The notes: generated from the sequence alone by a model not told the origin. Counted from the first letter of the stretch, positions 26,652 to 35,654 are shown. The stretch: 64,000 nt of DNA from G038396625 sp038396625 (GCA_038396625.1 CP121688.1:186001-250000), one strand, 5' to 3'. Program-made: numbers and translations.

Positions 26652-27995
26652 ATGAAATTGAATCACAACAAAAAAGGGAATGGTTGGGCACTGCTTCCGC
26701 TGCTGGTTTTTTTAGGGATGTACCTTGTAACATCTATCGTGATAGGAGATTTTTATAAGATGCCTGTGAGTGTAGCTTTCTTAGCTGCTAGCATTGTAGC
26801 TGTAGGGATGAATAGAGAAGCAAGCATTCAGACGAAGGTAGAGATATTTTGTAAAGGTGCAGGAAATACCAATATTATTCTAATGTGTATTATTTTTGTG
26901 TTGGCAGGTGGATTTGCTCAAGTGGCAAGAGATATGGGAGCAGTGGATTCCACGGTGAATCTAGGACTGAGCATTTTACCAGGAAATATATTGATTGCGG
27001 GTGTGTTTGTGATAGGATGTTTTATTTCTTTATCCGTAGGGACATCTGTAGGAACGATTGCAGCACTAGCACCAATGGCCTTGGGAATTGCCGATAAAAC
27101 AGGAATTCCAGTGGGATTGGCATTGGGAGCGGTCGTCAGTGGTGCGATGTTTGGAGATAACTTATCCATGATTTCAGATACAACCATTGCAGCGGCACGA
27201 ACACAAGGCTGTACAATGCGAGATAAATTTAAAATGAATTTTATTATTGTTGTACCTGCAGCGATTGTAACAACCATCATTTTTGCTGTTACTGATGTAG
27301 GAAATCAAATGGTGCTAAGTGGCAATTATGAATATAGTATCTTAAAGGTATTTACCTATTTAGCTGTATTGGTGGCAGCCTTAATGGGTGTTAATGTGAT
27401 GCTGGTTTTGGTAGGAGGTACTTTATTTGCAGGAACCGTAGGTATGATAACCCATTCCTTTGATATATGGGGATTTGTACAGGCAATAGGCAATGGAATT
27501 TTAGGAATGTCAGAGCTAATTGTAATCTCCCTTTTGATTGGTGGTATGGTAGAAGTTATCAAATATAATGGTGGAATTGATTTTCTACTGAATTTTATTA
27601 CAAGTAGAATTGAAAGTAGAAAAGGTGGAGAAATGGGGATTGCGCTTTTAGTGAGTCTTGTAGATATTTGTACGGCGAATAATACCATTGCTATTGTTAT
27701 GGCAGGCCCTATTGCTAAAGATATAGCAGATCAATATGATATCGATCCTCGAAGGTCTGCGAGCTTACTGGATACATTCTCATGTTTTTGTCAAGGAATG
27801 ATTCCTTATGGAGCTCAGCTTCTTGTGGCGGCAGGTGTATCAGGAGCGGTAAAAATATCATCCTTTGAAATCATGAGATACCTTTACTATCCATATTTGA
27901 TGGGTATTTGTGCATGTCTTGCGATTGCCTTCGGAATTCCGAAGATGAGAAAAAATGCGATAAAGAATCCAAAAGCTTTACAAGTAAATAATTAG
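26652..27995 (+). CDS. metT: NhaC-family transporter, probable methionine transporter MetT
   Basis: A 447-residue protein with about eleven helices of the Na+/H+ antiporter (NhaC) superfamily. The family repeats SVGTSVGTIAALAPMALG and GAMFGDNLSMISDTTIAA are present. NhaC-like proteins under S-box control were named MetT and predicted as sodium-coupled methionine transporters. The SAM riboswitch directly upstream makes that the best call, although it is inferred from regulation, not from substrate residues. The start follows GGAGG with good spacing. Confidence 0.85.
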   Translation: MKLNHNKKGNGWALLPLLVFLGMYLVTSIVIGDFYKMPVSVAFLAASIVAVGMNREASIQTKVEIFCKGAGNTNIILMCIIFVLAGGFAQVARDMGAVDSTVNLGLSILPGNILIAGVFVIGCFISLSVGTSVGTIAALAPMALGIADKTGIPVGLALGAVVSGAMFGDNLSMISDTTIAAARTQGCTMRDKFKMNFIIVVPAAIVTTIIFAVTDVGNQMVLSGNYEYSILKVFTYLAVLVAALMGVNVMLVLVGGTLFAGTVGMITHSFDIWGFVQAIGNGILGMSELIVISLLIGGMVEVIKYNGGIDFLLNFITSRIESRKGGEMGIALLVSLVDICTANNTIAIVMAGPIAKDIADQYDIDPRRSASLLDTFSCFCQGMIPYGAQLLVAAGVSGAVKISSFEIMRYLYYPYLMGICACLAIAFGIPKMRKNAIKNPKALQVNN

Positions 27996-28001
27996 TTTAT
28001 A

Positions 28002-28036
28002 AAAGAGTTTCAGAGGAAGATCTGAAACTCTTTTTG
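28002..28036 (+). terminator. Terminator after metT
   Basis: AAAGAGTTTCAGA pairs with TCTGAAACTCTTTTT around a six-base loop. Confidence 0.9.
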
Positions 28037-28136
28037 CAATCAAAAATAAAGGAAAATCATATATTATATGGAATATATTCTTTATAAGCGTAAGGGAATG
28101 AAATTTTTATAAGTCATAGAATGGAGGGGAATGGCA

Positions 28137-28622
28137 ATGAAGGATAACTTAAAGGTTCGACTCTGCGAACCTCAGGATGAAGAAGCTTATGTAAGGATGA
28201 ACTTAGCTTTCATGCAGGAGGTACGACAAGATCATGCCTATTGGGAGAGTATCAAATTTCCTACAGAAGAAGATTTAGGGAAGGTTTTTCGTGAAGCTGT
28301 ATCTCTACCTGAGAAAATTAAGATATTTATGATTGAATACGAAGGACAGATCGTGGGATATGCGAATACTTGGTCTATATATAGTGTATGGATGATGGGG
28401 AGAACTTTAACGATTGATGATTTGTTTATTCATGAGGCCCATCGGCATAAGGGGCTTGGCAAAAAAGTTGTAAAAGCTATTATAGAGTATGCTAAAAACC
28501 ATGGAATGAAACGCGTACAGCTGTTAGCGGAGAAAGATAACGATGTGGCTAATCATGTATATCGAAAATGTGGCTTTTCCGACCAAGAAATGTTATTCTT
28601 TATGAATATATTGAATGAATGA
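28137..28622 (+). CDS. GNAT-family N-acetyltransferase
   Basis: A 161-residue acetyltransferase. The acetyl-CoA loop HRHKGLGKKVVKAIIEYAK (about residues 104-122) follows the strand TIDDLFIHEAH, and the C-terminus has NHVYRKCGFSDQE. The acceptor substrate is unknown. GGAGG at 28123-28127 favours ATG 28137 over the ATG six bases earlier. Monocistronic, with a hairpin downstream. Confidence 0.87.
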   Translation: MKDNLKVRLCEPQDEEAYVRMNLAFMQEVRQDHAYWESIKFPTEEDLGKVFREAVSLPEKIKIFMIEYEGQIVGYANTWSIYSVWMMGRTLTIDDLFIHEAHRHKGLGKKVVKAIIEYAKNHGMKRVQLLAEKDNDVANHVYRKCGFSDQEMLFFMNILNE

Positions 28623-28651
28623 TAGAATAGAAAAAAATTATGTCTATAGCA

Positions 28652-28684
28652 TAACTTCACTGAAACCGGTGGAGTTGTTTTTTC
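28652..28684 (+). terminator. Terminator after the GNAT gene
   Basis: AACTTCAC pairs with GTGGAGTT (one G-T pair) around an eight-base loop and is followed by GTTTTTT. Confidence 0.7.
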
Positions 28685-28874
28685 GTATTATAGTGATTGT
28701 AATGTTTTTGTAACCAATTATTAGCATCATTATTATATAATGATCCATGATGCAATAAAACATAAAATTCAATTTTTTCTGTTATATCTAGTAGGTTGTT
28801 TGCAATATAGATGCTGGATTTGCAAAAACTGAAGAAATTGCAAAGATCGTTAACTACTAATACATCTAGAGGTT

Positions 28875-29675
28875 ATGGTGAGTATTAGAAAATGTCCTAA
28901 TGATGTTGTATATTTTTATGAAAACATAGCTGCATATAGCAATGGAGGGATCGCTATCAAAAATGCAATTGAAATCAAAAATGTTAGAAAGGTATATAAA
29001 GTAGGAGACCAAAAAGTTGTGGCTTTAGATGATGTATCCTTGGAGATTAAAGAGGGGGAAGTATGTTGCTTTCTTGGTACTTCAGGATCAGGAAAGTCTA
29101 CCTTGTTAAATATGATGGCTGGTCTTGAAAAGCCTACAAAAGGAAGTATCGAAATTAGTGGAAAAAGGATTGAAAAAATGAATGAAAAGAAACTTGCACT
29201 GTTTAGGCAGGAATATATTGGATTTATCTTTCAATCCTATAATCTTTTACCTGCCCTTACAGCTTTGGAAAATGTGAGTTTACCCTTGACATTTCGAGGG
29301 ATAAAAAAGGCAGAACGAGAAAAGATTGCAGAGGAAATATTAGCAGCCGTAGGACTAAAAAAGTATATTACGCATAAACCTTCTCAAATGAGTGGTGGAC
29401 AGCAACAGCGAGTGGGGATTGCCCGAGCCTTTGTAAGCAAACCACCTATCGTTTTTGCTGATGAACCTACGGGAAACTTGGACTCGAAAACAACCCATGA
29501 AATTATGGAACTAATGCTGGAAATGGCTCGTAAGTATCAGCAAACCTTAATCATTGTAACCCATGATAAAAGTATTGCAGAATATGCAGATAAAATTGTT
29601 TATATCTTAGACGGGAATATTGAAAAAATTGAAGAAAAAAATTTAGATATAAAGGAGAATATCAATGAAGCGTAA
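28875..29675 (+). CDS. ABC transporter ATP-binding protein (LolD/MacB type)
   Basis: Nucleotide-binding subunit with Walker A GTSGSGKST, Q-loop FQSYNLLPALTALENV, signature MSGGQQQRVGIARAF and Walker B IVFADEPTGNLDS. It belongs to the LolD/MacB group that powers mechanotransmission-type permeases. The permease is two genes downstream. The start is uncertain. Family similarity begins near IEIKNVRKVYKVG, about 30 residues in, while the best ribosome site (GGAGGG, 28944-28949) precedes an ATC codon at 28956. The 28875 ATG has only a close-set GAGG. Confidence 0.88.
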   Translation: MVSIRKCPNDVVYFYENIAAYSNGGIAIKNAIEIKNVRKVYKVGDQKVVALDDVSLEIKEGEVCCFLGTSGSGKSTLLNMMAGLEKPTKGSIEISGKRIEKMNEKKLALFRQEYIGFIFQSYNLLPALTALENVSLPLTFRGIKKAEREKIAEEILAAVGLKKYITHKPSQMSGGQQQRVGIARAFVSKPPIVFADEPTGNLDSKTTHEIMELMLEMARKYQQTLIIVTHDKSIAEYADKIVYILDGNIEKIEEKNLDIKENINEA

Positions 29676-31674
29676 ATGGACTTATTTATTCATTCTATGT
29701 ATGATCATGTCTTTGATGTATCCTCCAGCTCTTGCTCTTGAAGCTGGAGGACCAGTAAAATTATCTATTAGCCGTCATATTGCTATGCCCGAATTTAAAG
29801 CAGGGGAAGAAGTACGATGGGTGATCCCCATAGAAAACAGTGGGGGCGAGGCGGCAAAAGATGTATTGGTTACACCAGCTATTGGAGATTTAAAGGATTT
29901 TCCCTTTGAGATGGACCGTATCGTCATGCAAAGAAAAATCTCCTCTATAGGGACAAATAGCAAAGAAGATGCGGTGTTTTATCCTAAGGTATCTTTAAAT
30001 GCAGAGGCGAAGATCTATGCTATTCCGGTGAATATAGAATATACTACGCCAAACGGTGGGGGTGGGAGTCAGACGGAAACCGTATATCTGAAGATTGTGA
30101 ATGACCATAAGCAGCCGTCTTTAAAAGTCAACAAAGTGATACTTCCAGGAGATAAGCTTCCTAGTGGCAAAAGCAGCACCATTAAATTGGATATCAAAAA
30201 TGATAGTGACCTAATGGTAAAGGATATAGCATTTCAATTGAGTGGATTTACCAGTGATGGGATCACTTTGGATGGGACACAGGATATTCAAAATGTTAGG
30301 AGCTTGGAAGGAAAGCATTATTATCAGGTACCTTTTAACGTTTATGTGGATGAAGATCTTGAAAGTGGGACTTATTCCCTTGACTTAACTATAAAATATA
30401 AGGATCAGTATGACAAAGCATACCAGCAGGAAACCAAGATATATTTGCCGGTCGAAGGCTTAGGAAGTCAAGAGACAGATTTTGTCTTTGAACATGTAGT
30501 ATATCCCAAAGAAGGGGTAAGCCCTAACGAAGACTTTGATATTTCCTTTGACCTAAAAAATACAGGGCAGGAGGAAGCAAGAAATGTAAAGATAAGCGTG
30601 GATGCAGGCAGTGAAATACTTCCTAAAACCTTGTCCATGAAAAATATAGGTACGCTTGCTGCAGGAAAGAGCATACCTTTAGCCTTCAAGTTTTTTGCGA
30701 AGGAAGGAATCGAATCGAAAAATTATCCCATTAAATTGAATGTAGAATATGACGTAAAGGGTGGAGGATCGAAGACGGTTCAAACGGCGAATCAATACGT
30801 TGGGGTATTTGTAAAGGAAGGCACTGGTCAAAATACCAGTCCTAAGGTGATTGTTAACGATTATAGCTATGATGGAGAATATGTAAAAGCTGGAGCGCCT
30901 TTTTCTTTAACCATCTCTTTTTTCAATACCAATTCTAAAAAAGCTGTTCAAAATGTGAAGGTCAGCTTGAAGTCAGAGGGAGATGTGTTTTCCCCTGTAG
31001 ACAGTAGTAATTCCTTTTTTATTGGATCGATCCAGCCTAATGGAAAAGTACAAAAGAGTATTCAATTAAAACCAAAGGTGGACGCCAATTATCAAACCCA
31101 CAATATTGTGGCAGAAATCGAGTATGAAGATAACAAAGGGGAAAAATATACAGCCAGTGAAATGATGGGAATCCCCGTTATCCAAGAAATAAAGCTTATG
31201 ACCACAGAAGTAGAGATTCCTACAGAAAATTTTATAGGCAATCCTGTAGGAATTACACTGGATTTTTATAATATTGGTCGTGCCATGATAAGAAATATGA
31301 TGATTCGGACAGAAGGAGACTTTGATATACAGGATGGGAATCTTTATATTGGCAATTTAGAGGCAGGAAAAGATAATTATTATGATGTAACCATTACCCC
31401 AAATAAAGAAGGAACACTTACTGGCAAAATCATCTTTGAGTATGATGATGATATTGGAAACCACTATGTAACAGAAAAAGAATTTGCAATGAATGTAATA
31501 AAGCAAGAAGAGCCTATGATGCCAGAAGAAGGCATGAAGATGGAACAGCCTCCGCAGGCTTCATCAAAAAAAGGCATTTTTATCTTTGTGGGAATGGTCA
31601 TTGTGGGTGTTGTAGGATTTATTATTTATAAAAAACGGTTTAAGAAAAAAGAGGAAGTGGCGACAGATGAATAA
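29665..31674 (+). CDS. Large extracytoplasmic protein with repeated Ig/CARDB-like domains (COG1361-like)
   Basis: A 669-residue protein with a signal peptide (about 1-25), a long exported region and a C-terminal helix (about 630-650) followed by a basic anchor. The exported part holds about five Ig-like repeats of the NEW3/CARDB type, seen as recurring IxNSG or LKNTG...xARNVKI and xxAGKSxPLxFK patterns. It overlaps the ATPase gene by 11 bases and the permease gene by 8, so all three form one transporter unit. The extracytoplasmic protein probably captures or handles the exported substrate; the substrate is unknown. Confidence 0.8.
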   Translation: MKRKWTYLFILCMIMSLMYPPALALEAGGPVKLSISRHIAMPEFKAGEEVRWVIPIENSGGEAAKDVLVTPAIGDLKDFPFEMDRIVMQRKISSIGTNSKEDAVFYPKVSLNAEAKIYAIPVNIEYTTPNGGGGSQTETVYLKIVNDHKQPSLKVNKVILPGDKLPSGKSSTIKLDIKNDSDLMVKDIAFQLSGFTSDGITLDGTQDIQNVRSLEGKHYYQVPFNVYVDEDLESGTYSLDLTIKYKDQYDKAYQQETKIYLPVEGLGSQETDFVFEHVVYPKEGVSPNEDFDISFDLKNTGQEEARNVKISVDAGSEILPKTLSMKNIGTLAAGKSIPLAFKFFAKEGIESKNYPIKLNVEYDVKGGGSKTVQTANQYVGVFVKEGTGQNTSPKVIVNDYSYDGEYVKAGAPFSLTISFFNTNSKKAVQNVKVSLKSEGDVFSPVDSSNSFFIGSIQPNGKVQKSIQLKPKVDANYQTHNIVAEIEYEDNKGEKYTASEMMGIPVIQEIKLMTTEVEIPTENFIGNPVGITLDFYNIGRAMIRNMMIRTEGDFDIQDGNLYIGNLEAGKDNYYDVTITPNKEGTLTGKIIFEYDDDIGNHYVTEKEFAMNVIKQEEPMMPEEGMKMEQPPQASSKKGIFIFVGMVIVGVVGFIIYKKRFKKKEEVATDE

Positions 31675-33013
31675 TAAAGACTTACTTTCAATGGGATTTT
31701 ATAACCTGTGGCGCAGAAAAACGAGAACCTTTTTAACGGTTCTCGGTGTCATCATTGGAACAAGCTCCATTGTCGTCATGCTCTCTTTAGGAATCGCAAT
31801 GGATAGAAGCTTTAAAGAAAATTTAGCCAATATGGGAAGTCTAAATGTAATTGAAGTAAACTCTGCTAGATACTATCGAGACGATATGGGTTCGAGAAAT
31901 CAGGAAGAAGGGAAACTAGATGATACAGCTGTGGCAAAATTCAAGAAAATTTCAGGGGTAGAGGCAGTGATGCCTATTAAAAGAACCTATATGAAGATAG
32001 CTGTAGGAAGGATGGTAGCAGGTGTTTCTGTGATAGGAATAGATCCTGAGGTAATGGAACCCTTTGATTTTAAAATTGAAAAGGGTCGACTACTTTCTGC
32101 AAATGATAAGGATGCTTTAGTATTTGGTAAAAACGTAGCGTGGGATTTCTATAATCCTAGATCTAGAAATCCATCTTATGGTGGAGATCGTATGGGAGAA
32201 CCAAATGTAAATCTAATCAGTAATAGGCTCATCTTGACCTCGGATATGGAGTATGGGGAAAGAAGAGCCAATACTGGGGAGCGAGATCCAGATGACAAAC
32301 CCCCAAAACCGCATAATGTAAAGGGCGTGGGGATCTTGCAAGAAAGCAATAGTGAGAAAGATTACAATGCCTATATGAATATTACTGCTCTAGAAAAAAT
32401 TATGAAAGAAGATGAAAAATCTAGAAGAGACGATGGAAGCAAAAGGCGAGCAAGAGAAGAAGACCCTTATCAAAACATTAAGGTAAAGGTACAGGATATT
32501 CAGCAGGTAGAACAGGTTCAGGAACAAATCAAGGTTATGGGCTTTCAGACCTTCAGCTTAACGGATATGTTAAAATCTATGAAAGAAACTTCCAGAAAGA
32601 TACAGGCGATTTTAGGGGGAATCGGTGCGGTAAGTTTATTGGTAGCCGCTATTGGTATTACCAATACAATGATTATGAGTATCTATGAAAGAACCAGAGA
32701 AATTGGTGTTATGAAGGTATTAGGTGCAAATCTTGTGGACATAAAAAAGCTATTTTTGCTAGAAGCTGGAATGATTGGATTTTGCGGTGGTATTTTGGGC
32801 TTGATTCTCAGTTATTTTGTCTCCTTTGGCCTTAATAAAATTGGAGCAGGGATGATGGAACCGTCCCAAAGTGCTACGGGTATTTCTGTTATTACCTTAG
32901 GTCTAGCAGTATCAGCAGTTATTTTTGCAACCGTTGTGGGAATTATTTCAGGATATTCCCCTGCTAGAAGAGCCATGAATCTAAGTGCCCTAGAAGCCAT
33001 TAAAACAGAATAA
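31667..33013 (+). CDS. ABC transporter permease (MacB/FtsX-type)
   Basis: A 448-residue permease with one N-terminal helix (about 20-42), a large extracytoplasmic domain and three C-terminal helices (about 318-340, 365-390, 408-432). TRTFLTVLGVIIGTSSIVVM and the C-terminal YERTREIGVMKVLGA are MacB/FtsX hallmarks. A charged segment at about residues 250-275 (many R, D, E) is unusual within the extracytoplasmic part. It works with the two upstream genes. Confidence 0.9.
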   Translation: MNNKDLLSMGFYNLWRRKTRTFLTVLGVIIGTSSIVVMLSLGIAMDRSFKENLANMGSLNVIEVNSARYYRDDMGSRNQEEGKLDDTAVAKFKKISGVEAVMPIKRTYMKIAVGRMVAGVSVIGIDPEVMEPFDFKIEKGRLLSANDKDALVFGKNVAWDFYNPRSRNPSYGGDRMGEPNVNLISNRLILTSDMEYGERRANTGERDPDDKPPKPHNVKGVGILQESNSEKDYNAYMNITALEKIMKEDEKSRRDDGSKRRAREEDPYQNIKVKVQDIQQVEQVQEQIKVMGFQTFSLTDMLKSMKETSRKIQAILGGIGAVSLLVAAIGITNTMIMSIYERTREIGVMKVLGANLVDIKKLFLLEAGMIGFCGGILGLILSYFVSFGLNKIGAGMMEPSQSATGISVITLGLAVSAVIFATVVGIISGYSPARRAMNLSALEAIKTE

Positions 33014-33016
33014 GGG

Positions 33017-33056
33017 AAAACACGCGCTATTGTAAATTTGACAGTACGTGTTTTTT
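33017..33056 (+). terminator. Terminator of the ABC operon
   Basis: AACACG...TATTGT pairs with ACAGTA...CGTGTT around AAATTTG, then TTTTTT. Confidence 0.75.
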
Positions 33057-33179
33057 CTTTAAATACAGCAGATTATTATGGACATTCAACAAAATTCTAC
33101 AACATTTTTATATTGGATCAGCTATAATAAAAGCAATAAAGGGTTGTCTTAAAAACCCACTAAATAAAGGAGTAATTTT

Positions 33180-33824
33180 ATGGCAAAGCTTATCGACAAA
33201 ATAATGGCAGTCTATAAAAAGCATTTAGATATTGACCAAAGGCAAGAGGCGATCTTAAGATATTCCTTAAAGCTCTTGATTGGTTCGGTTGCAGGTTATG
33301 CATTGGCTCTTGTTATGGCTTGGCCCCTCGATATTTTTTATCCTGTATTGGTGGTGATGACGATGGTTTCTGTATTAAGGGTTTTTTCTGGCGGGGCCCA
33401 TTGTTCGAATGCGTTGAATTGTATTGTGTATGGGGCAATCATTATGAATGCCCTAGGGTTATTGACAGAAAAGATAGCCTTTTCCACAACCGTGGGCTTG
33501 ATAATGCTAGGAGGTATCTTTTTCTATGCCCTATGGTGTATTGGCAGATATGCCCCTGCAGATACGCCAGGAAAGCCTATCTCTACAAAGCAGCAGCAGG
33601 ACAAGCTGAAAAAAAGGTCGGTGGCAGTGGTCTGCATATGGGCGTTTATCGTTTTTAGAGTGATTTATCAAACCACAGGACAAGTTCACCCACTGGTGTA
33701 TGCTTCTTCTATTGGTATTTTATGGCAGAGCTTTTCACTAACAAAGGGGGGCTATCAGTTCTGTCATGCTTTAGATAAATTATTAAGCAGGATATTGGAT
33801 AGAAAGGGGGCGAAAGCATGTTAA
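33180..33824 (+). CDS. agrB: AgrB-type accessory gene regulator processing protease
   Basis: A 214-residue membrane protease that cleaves and cyclises the AgrD pre-peptide. The conserved block RVFSGGAHCSNALNC carries His74 and Cys81, spaced seven residues apart like the catalytic His77/Cys84 pair of Staphylococcus aureus AgrB. About five helices follow the N-terminal amphipathic segment. A perfect TATAAT lies at 33123-33128, but no good -35 box is seen. The gene overlaps agrD by seven bases. Confidence 0.92.
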   Translation: MAKLIDKIMAVYKKHLDIDQRQEAILRYSLKLLIGSVAGYALALVMAWPLDIFYPVLVVMTMVSVLRVFSGGAHCSNALNCIVYGAIIMNALGLLTEKIAFSTTVGLIMLGGIFFYALWCIGRYAPADTPGKPISTKQQQDKLKKRSVAVVCIWAFIVFRVIYQTTGQVHPLVYASSIGILWQSFSLTKGGYQFCHALDKLLSRILDRKGAKAC

Positions 33825-33937
33825 GAAGATTACTACAAATTAGTGTGGCTGTTCTAACATTTTTGGCATTTGCCAATGTAGCATCGGCAACAACAGTTAC
33901 ATCGTACCAGCCAGAATTGCCAGAAGAACTTAGATAA
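33818..33937 (+). CDS. agrD: AgrD-type cyclic autoinducer precursor lacking cysteine
   Basis: A 39-residue peptide. It has an amphipathic, basic N-terminus (MLRRLLQISVAVLTFLAF), an ANVASA stretch, and a C-terminal acidic-proline tail YQPELPEELR. That tail matches the xQPEEPKSL tail of clostridial AgrD peptides. The five residues before the tail, where the thiolactone ring CxxxT normally lies, read TTVTS. There is no cysteine anywhere, and the nucleophile position is threonine. It is too short for most gene callers. The start overlaps agrB, and AAAGGGGGC serves as ribosome binding site. Confidence 0.85.
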   Translation: MLRRLLQISVAVLTFLAFANVASATTVTSYQPELPEELR

Positions 33938-33942
33938 GGAAT

Positions 33943-33993
33943 AAAAAAAGCTATGAAAAGAGTTCAAGCATTGACTCTTTTCATAGCTTTTTT
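33943..33993 (+). terminator. Terminator after agrD
   Basis: AAAAAAGCTATGAAAAGAGT pairs perfectly with ACTCTTTTCATAGCTTTTTT, with an 11-base loop. It separates agrBD from the membrane and kinase genes. Confidence 0.92.
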
Positions 33994-34235
33994 ACTCAAG
34001 AAATATGATTTTCAGAAAGCCTAGGGATAGTCTGCCTTATTTTACAACAATCTCTACAAACTTTTTGATAAAAAAAGGTTTTTTGGAGGTTTTGACGAAA
34101 TATGACATATTGGAAAATATAGATGGGACTAAATGCCTAAAAAATTTTGCAAAAAATTTATTTAGTAGAATTTATCAAGGAATCCTTAAAAATTCCACAG
34201 AGGATTTTACTCTTTATTCAAAGGTGGTGCAGCTT

Positions 34236-34727
34236 GTGTTGATGATTGAAAACTTGGTAATGCATTTTATTGAAGGATTCTTTATGAGTGGGGCAGGTTT
34301 AGGCGTACTGGGGATACGATTGAAAATTCGGACCATGGTATGGATTGCCAGTATTTATGGAATGATTGTCTATGGTGTTAGAAGATTTTATATTCTAAAT
34401 CAAATCTCTTTTGGGACCCACAGCTTTATCTTAATCCTGTGCTTTATGCTATTATTAATGTTTTTAGGAAAGCAAACTTTTTTTAATAGTTTCATTGCCT
34501 CCTTGATTAGTTTAACCCTCTTAACCATGGCTGACGGCATTTTGTTACTGCCCACATTGAACTATTTAGAAATTAATCCTGTTTTTATAGCTGAAAAGCG
34601 TGGCTATTTGTTGTTAGCTGGATTGGTATCCAATAGTATATTGATTGTTGTTTTTATGATCACCTATGTTTTTAAAGTTTCGTTTATTAATTTTGACATT
34701 TTTCAGATCAATCAAGAGGAGCAATAA
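34236..34727 (+). CDS. Hydrophobic membrane protein, probable partner of the AgrC-like kinase
   Basis: A 163-residue protein with about five helices. It resembles the sensor membrane half of AgrC-type kinases and lies directly before a kinase gene with only two helices, two bases apart. The frame is open back to an ATG at 34005, but those 77 codons look non-coding and begin right after a terminator. AAGGTGG at 34221-34227 places the start at GTG 34236 (or ATG 34242). A possible promoter (TTGACG near 34088, AAATAT 17 bases on) lies within the skipped part. Confidence 0.6.
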   Translation: MLMIENLVMHFIEGFFMSGAGLGVLGIRLKIRTMVWIASIYGMIVYGVRRFYILNQISFGTHSFILILCFMLLLMFLGKQTFFNSFIASLISLTLLTMADGILLLPTLNYLEINPVFIAEKRGYLLLAGLVSNSILIVVFMITYVFKVSFINFDIFQINQEEQ

Positions 34728-34729
34728 GA

Positions 34730-35593
34730 ATGAACATAAGGGGAAAAGCGTACATACTGGTGGGTCTTGTATTAATGCAAAGCGTCCTTACCATGTCGGT
34801 GGTAAATGTAACATATATGAATAAATTATATGCTATAGGTTTGTCTTATAAATACTCTTACCCACTAATTATCATTGTGAATCTATTGGGTTTATCGTCT
34901 ATCCTTTGTATTTATTATATTTTAAAGGTGATCCAGACAGAAAAAGAAGCCTTGATGAAATTAAACCATTCCAAGGAAGTGATTGATGCCTTACAGGGAC
35001 AGAAGCATGATTTTAACAATCACCTCAATTTATTGTCGGCAATGATGCAGGTAGGCAAGTATGATAAAGCTTTAGAGTATATTTTTACTCTGTCCCAGCA
35101 GGTGGACAGTGCTTTTTCTGTTTCTAAAATTAAGCATATTGAAATAGGGGCCACACTGTGCAGGAAATGTGCCATTGCTGAAAGTAAGGGAATTACTGTA
35201 GAGATGGAGATTGAAACGGCTCTAGACAATCTAAAAATGTCACCCATGGATCTATGCAAAATCATCTTTAACCTATTGGACAATGCCATCTATGAATTGG
35301 AAGCTTGTGATGCAAAGGAAAAAATTCTTACCATTGATATACAAGAGTACGAGGATACCTATTGCATTGCCATTGGCAACTCTTTTCCTGTTTTGTCTCC
35401 CAGCGAATATGACCGGATTTTTGAACCCGGATATTCTACCAAACAGGGAGATGACCACGGCTATGGCTTGCATATTATTAAGAAAATTTTAGCCAAAAAT
35501 AAGGGTGAAATCACGGTAGAAAGCTATGAAGGAGTTGGAACCATATTTACGGTTTTTCTACCCCAACAAAAGAAGCCCTATGAAGCGTTATAA
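34730..35593 (+). CDS. AgrC-like GHKL sensor histidine kinase
   Basis: A 287-residue kinase with two N-terminal helices (about 8-28 and 46-66). The histidine motif QKHDFNNHLN has His93 as likely phosphoacceptor. A GHKL ATPase domain follows, with N box NLLDNAIYE and G box GDDHGYGLHIIKKI. The short membrane part suggests it pairs with the five-helix protein encoded just upstream. No LytTR response regulator follows: the next gene is an efflux adaptor with its own promoter. Confidence 0.85.
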   Translation: MNIRGKAYILVGLVLMQSVLTMSVVNVTYMNKLYAIGLSYKYSYPLIIIVNLLGLSSILCIYYILKVIQTEKEALMKLNHSKEVIDALQGQKHDFNNHLNLLSAMMQVGKYDKALEYIFTLSQQVDSAFSVSKIKHIEIGATLCRKCAIAESKGITVEMEIETALDNLKMSPMDLCKIIFNLLDNAIYELEACDAKEKILTIDIQEYEDTYCIAIGNSFPVLSPSEYDRIFEPGYSTKQGDDHGYGLHIIKKILAKNKGEITVESYEGVGTIFTVFLPQQKKPYEAL

Positions 35594-35609
35594 GAGGTAT
35601 AAGGTGCTA

Positions 35610-35638
35610 TTGACAAAGGGATACCTGAATGATAAGAT
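35610..35638 (+). promoter_or_regulatory. Promoter of the macA-macB-like operon
   Basis: TTGACA (35610-35615) and TAAGAT (35633-35638) are 17 bases apart. It lies just after the kinase stop codon. Confidence 0.65.
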
Positions 35639-35654
35639 AATGATGCTTAAAGTG

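Noticed and set aside
34005..34235. N-terminal extension of the agr-linked membrane protein
   Set aside because: The added 77 codons have no family-like sequence, no ribosome site, and hold a possible promoter. The start was moved to 34236.
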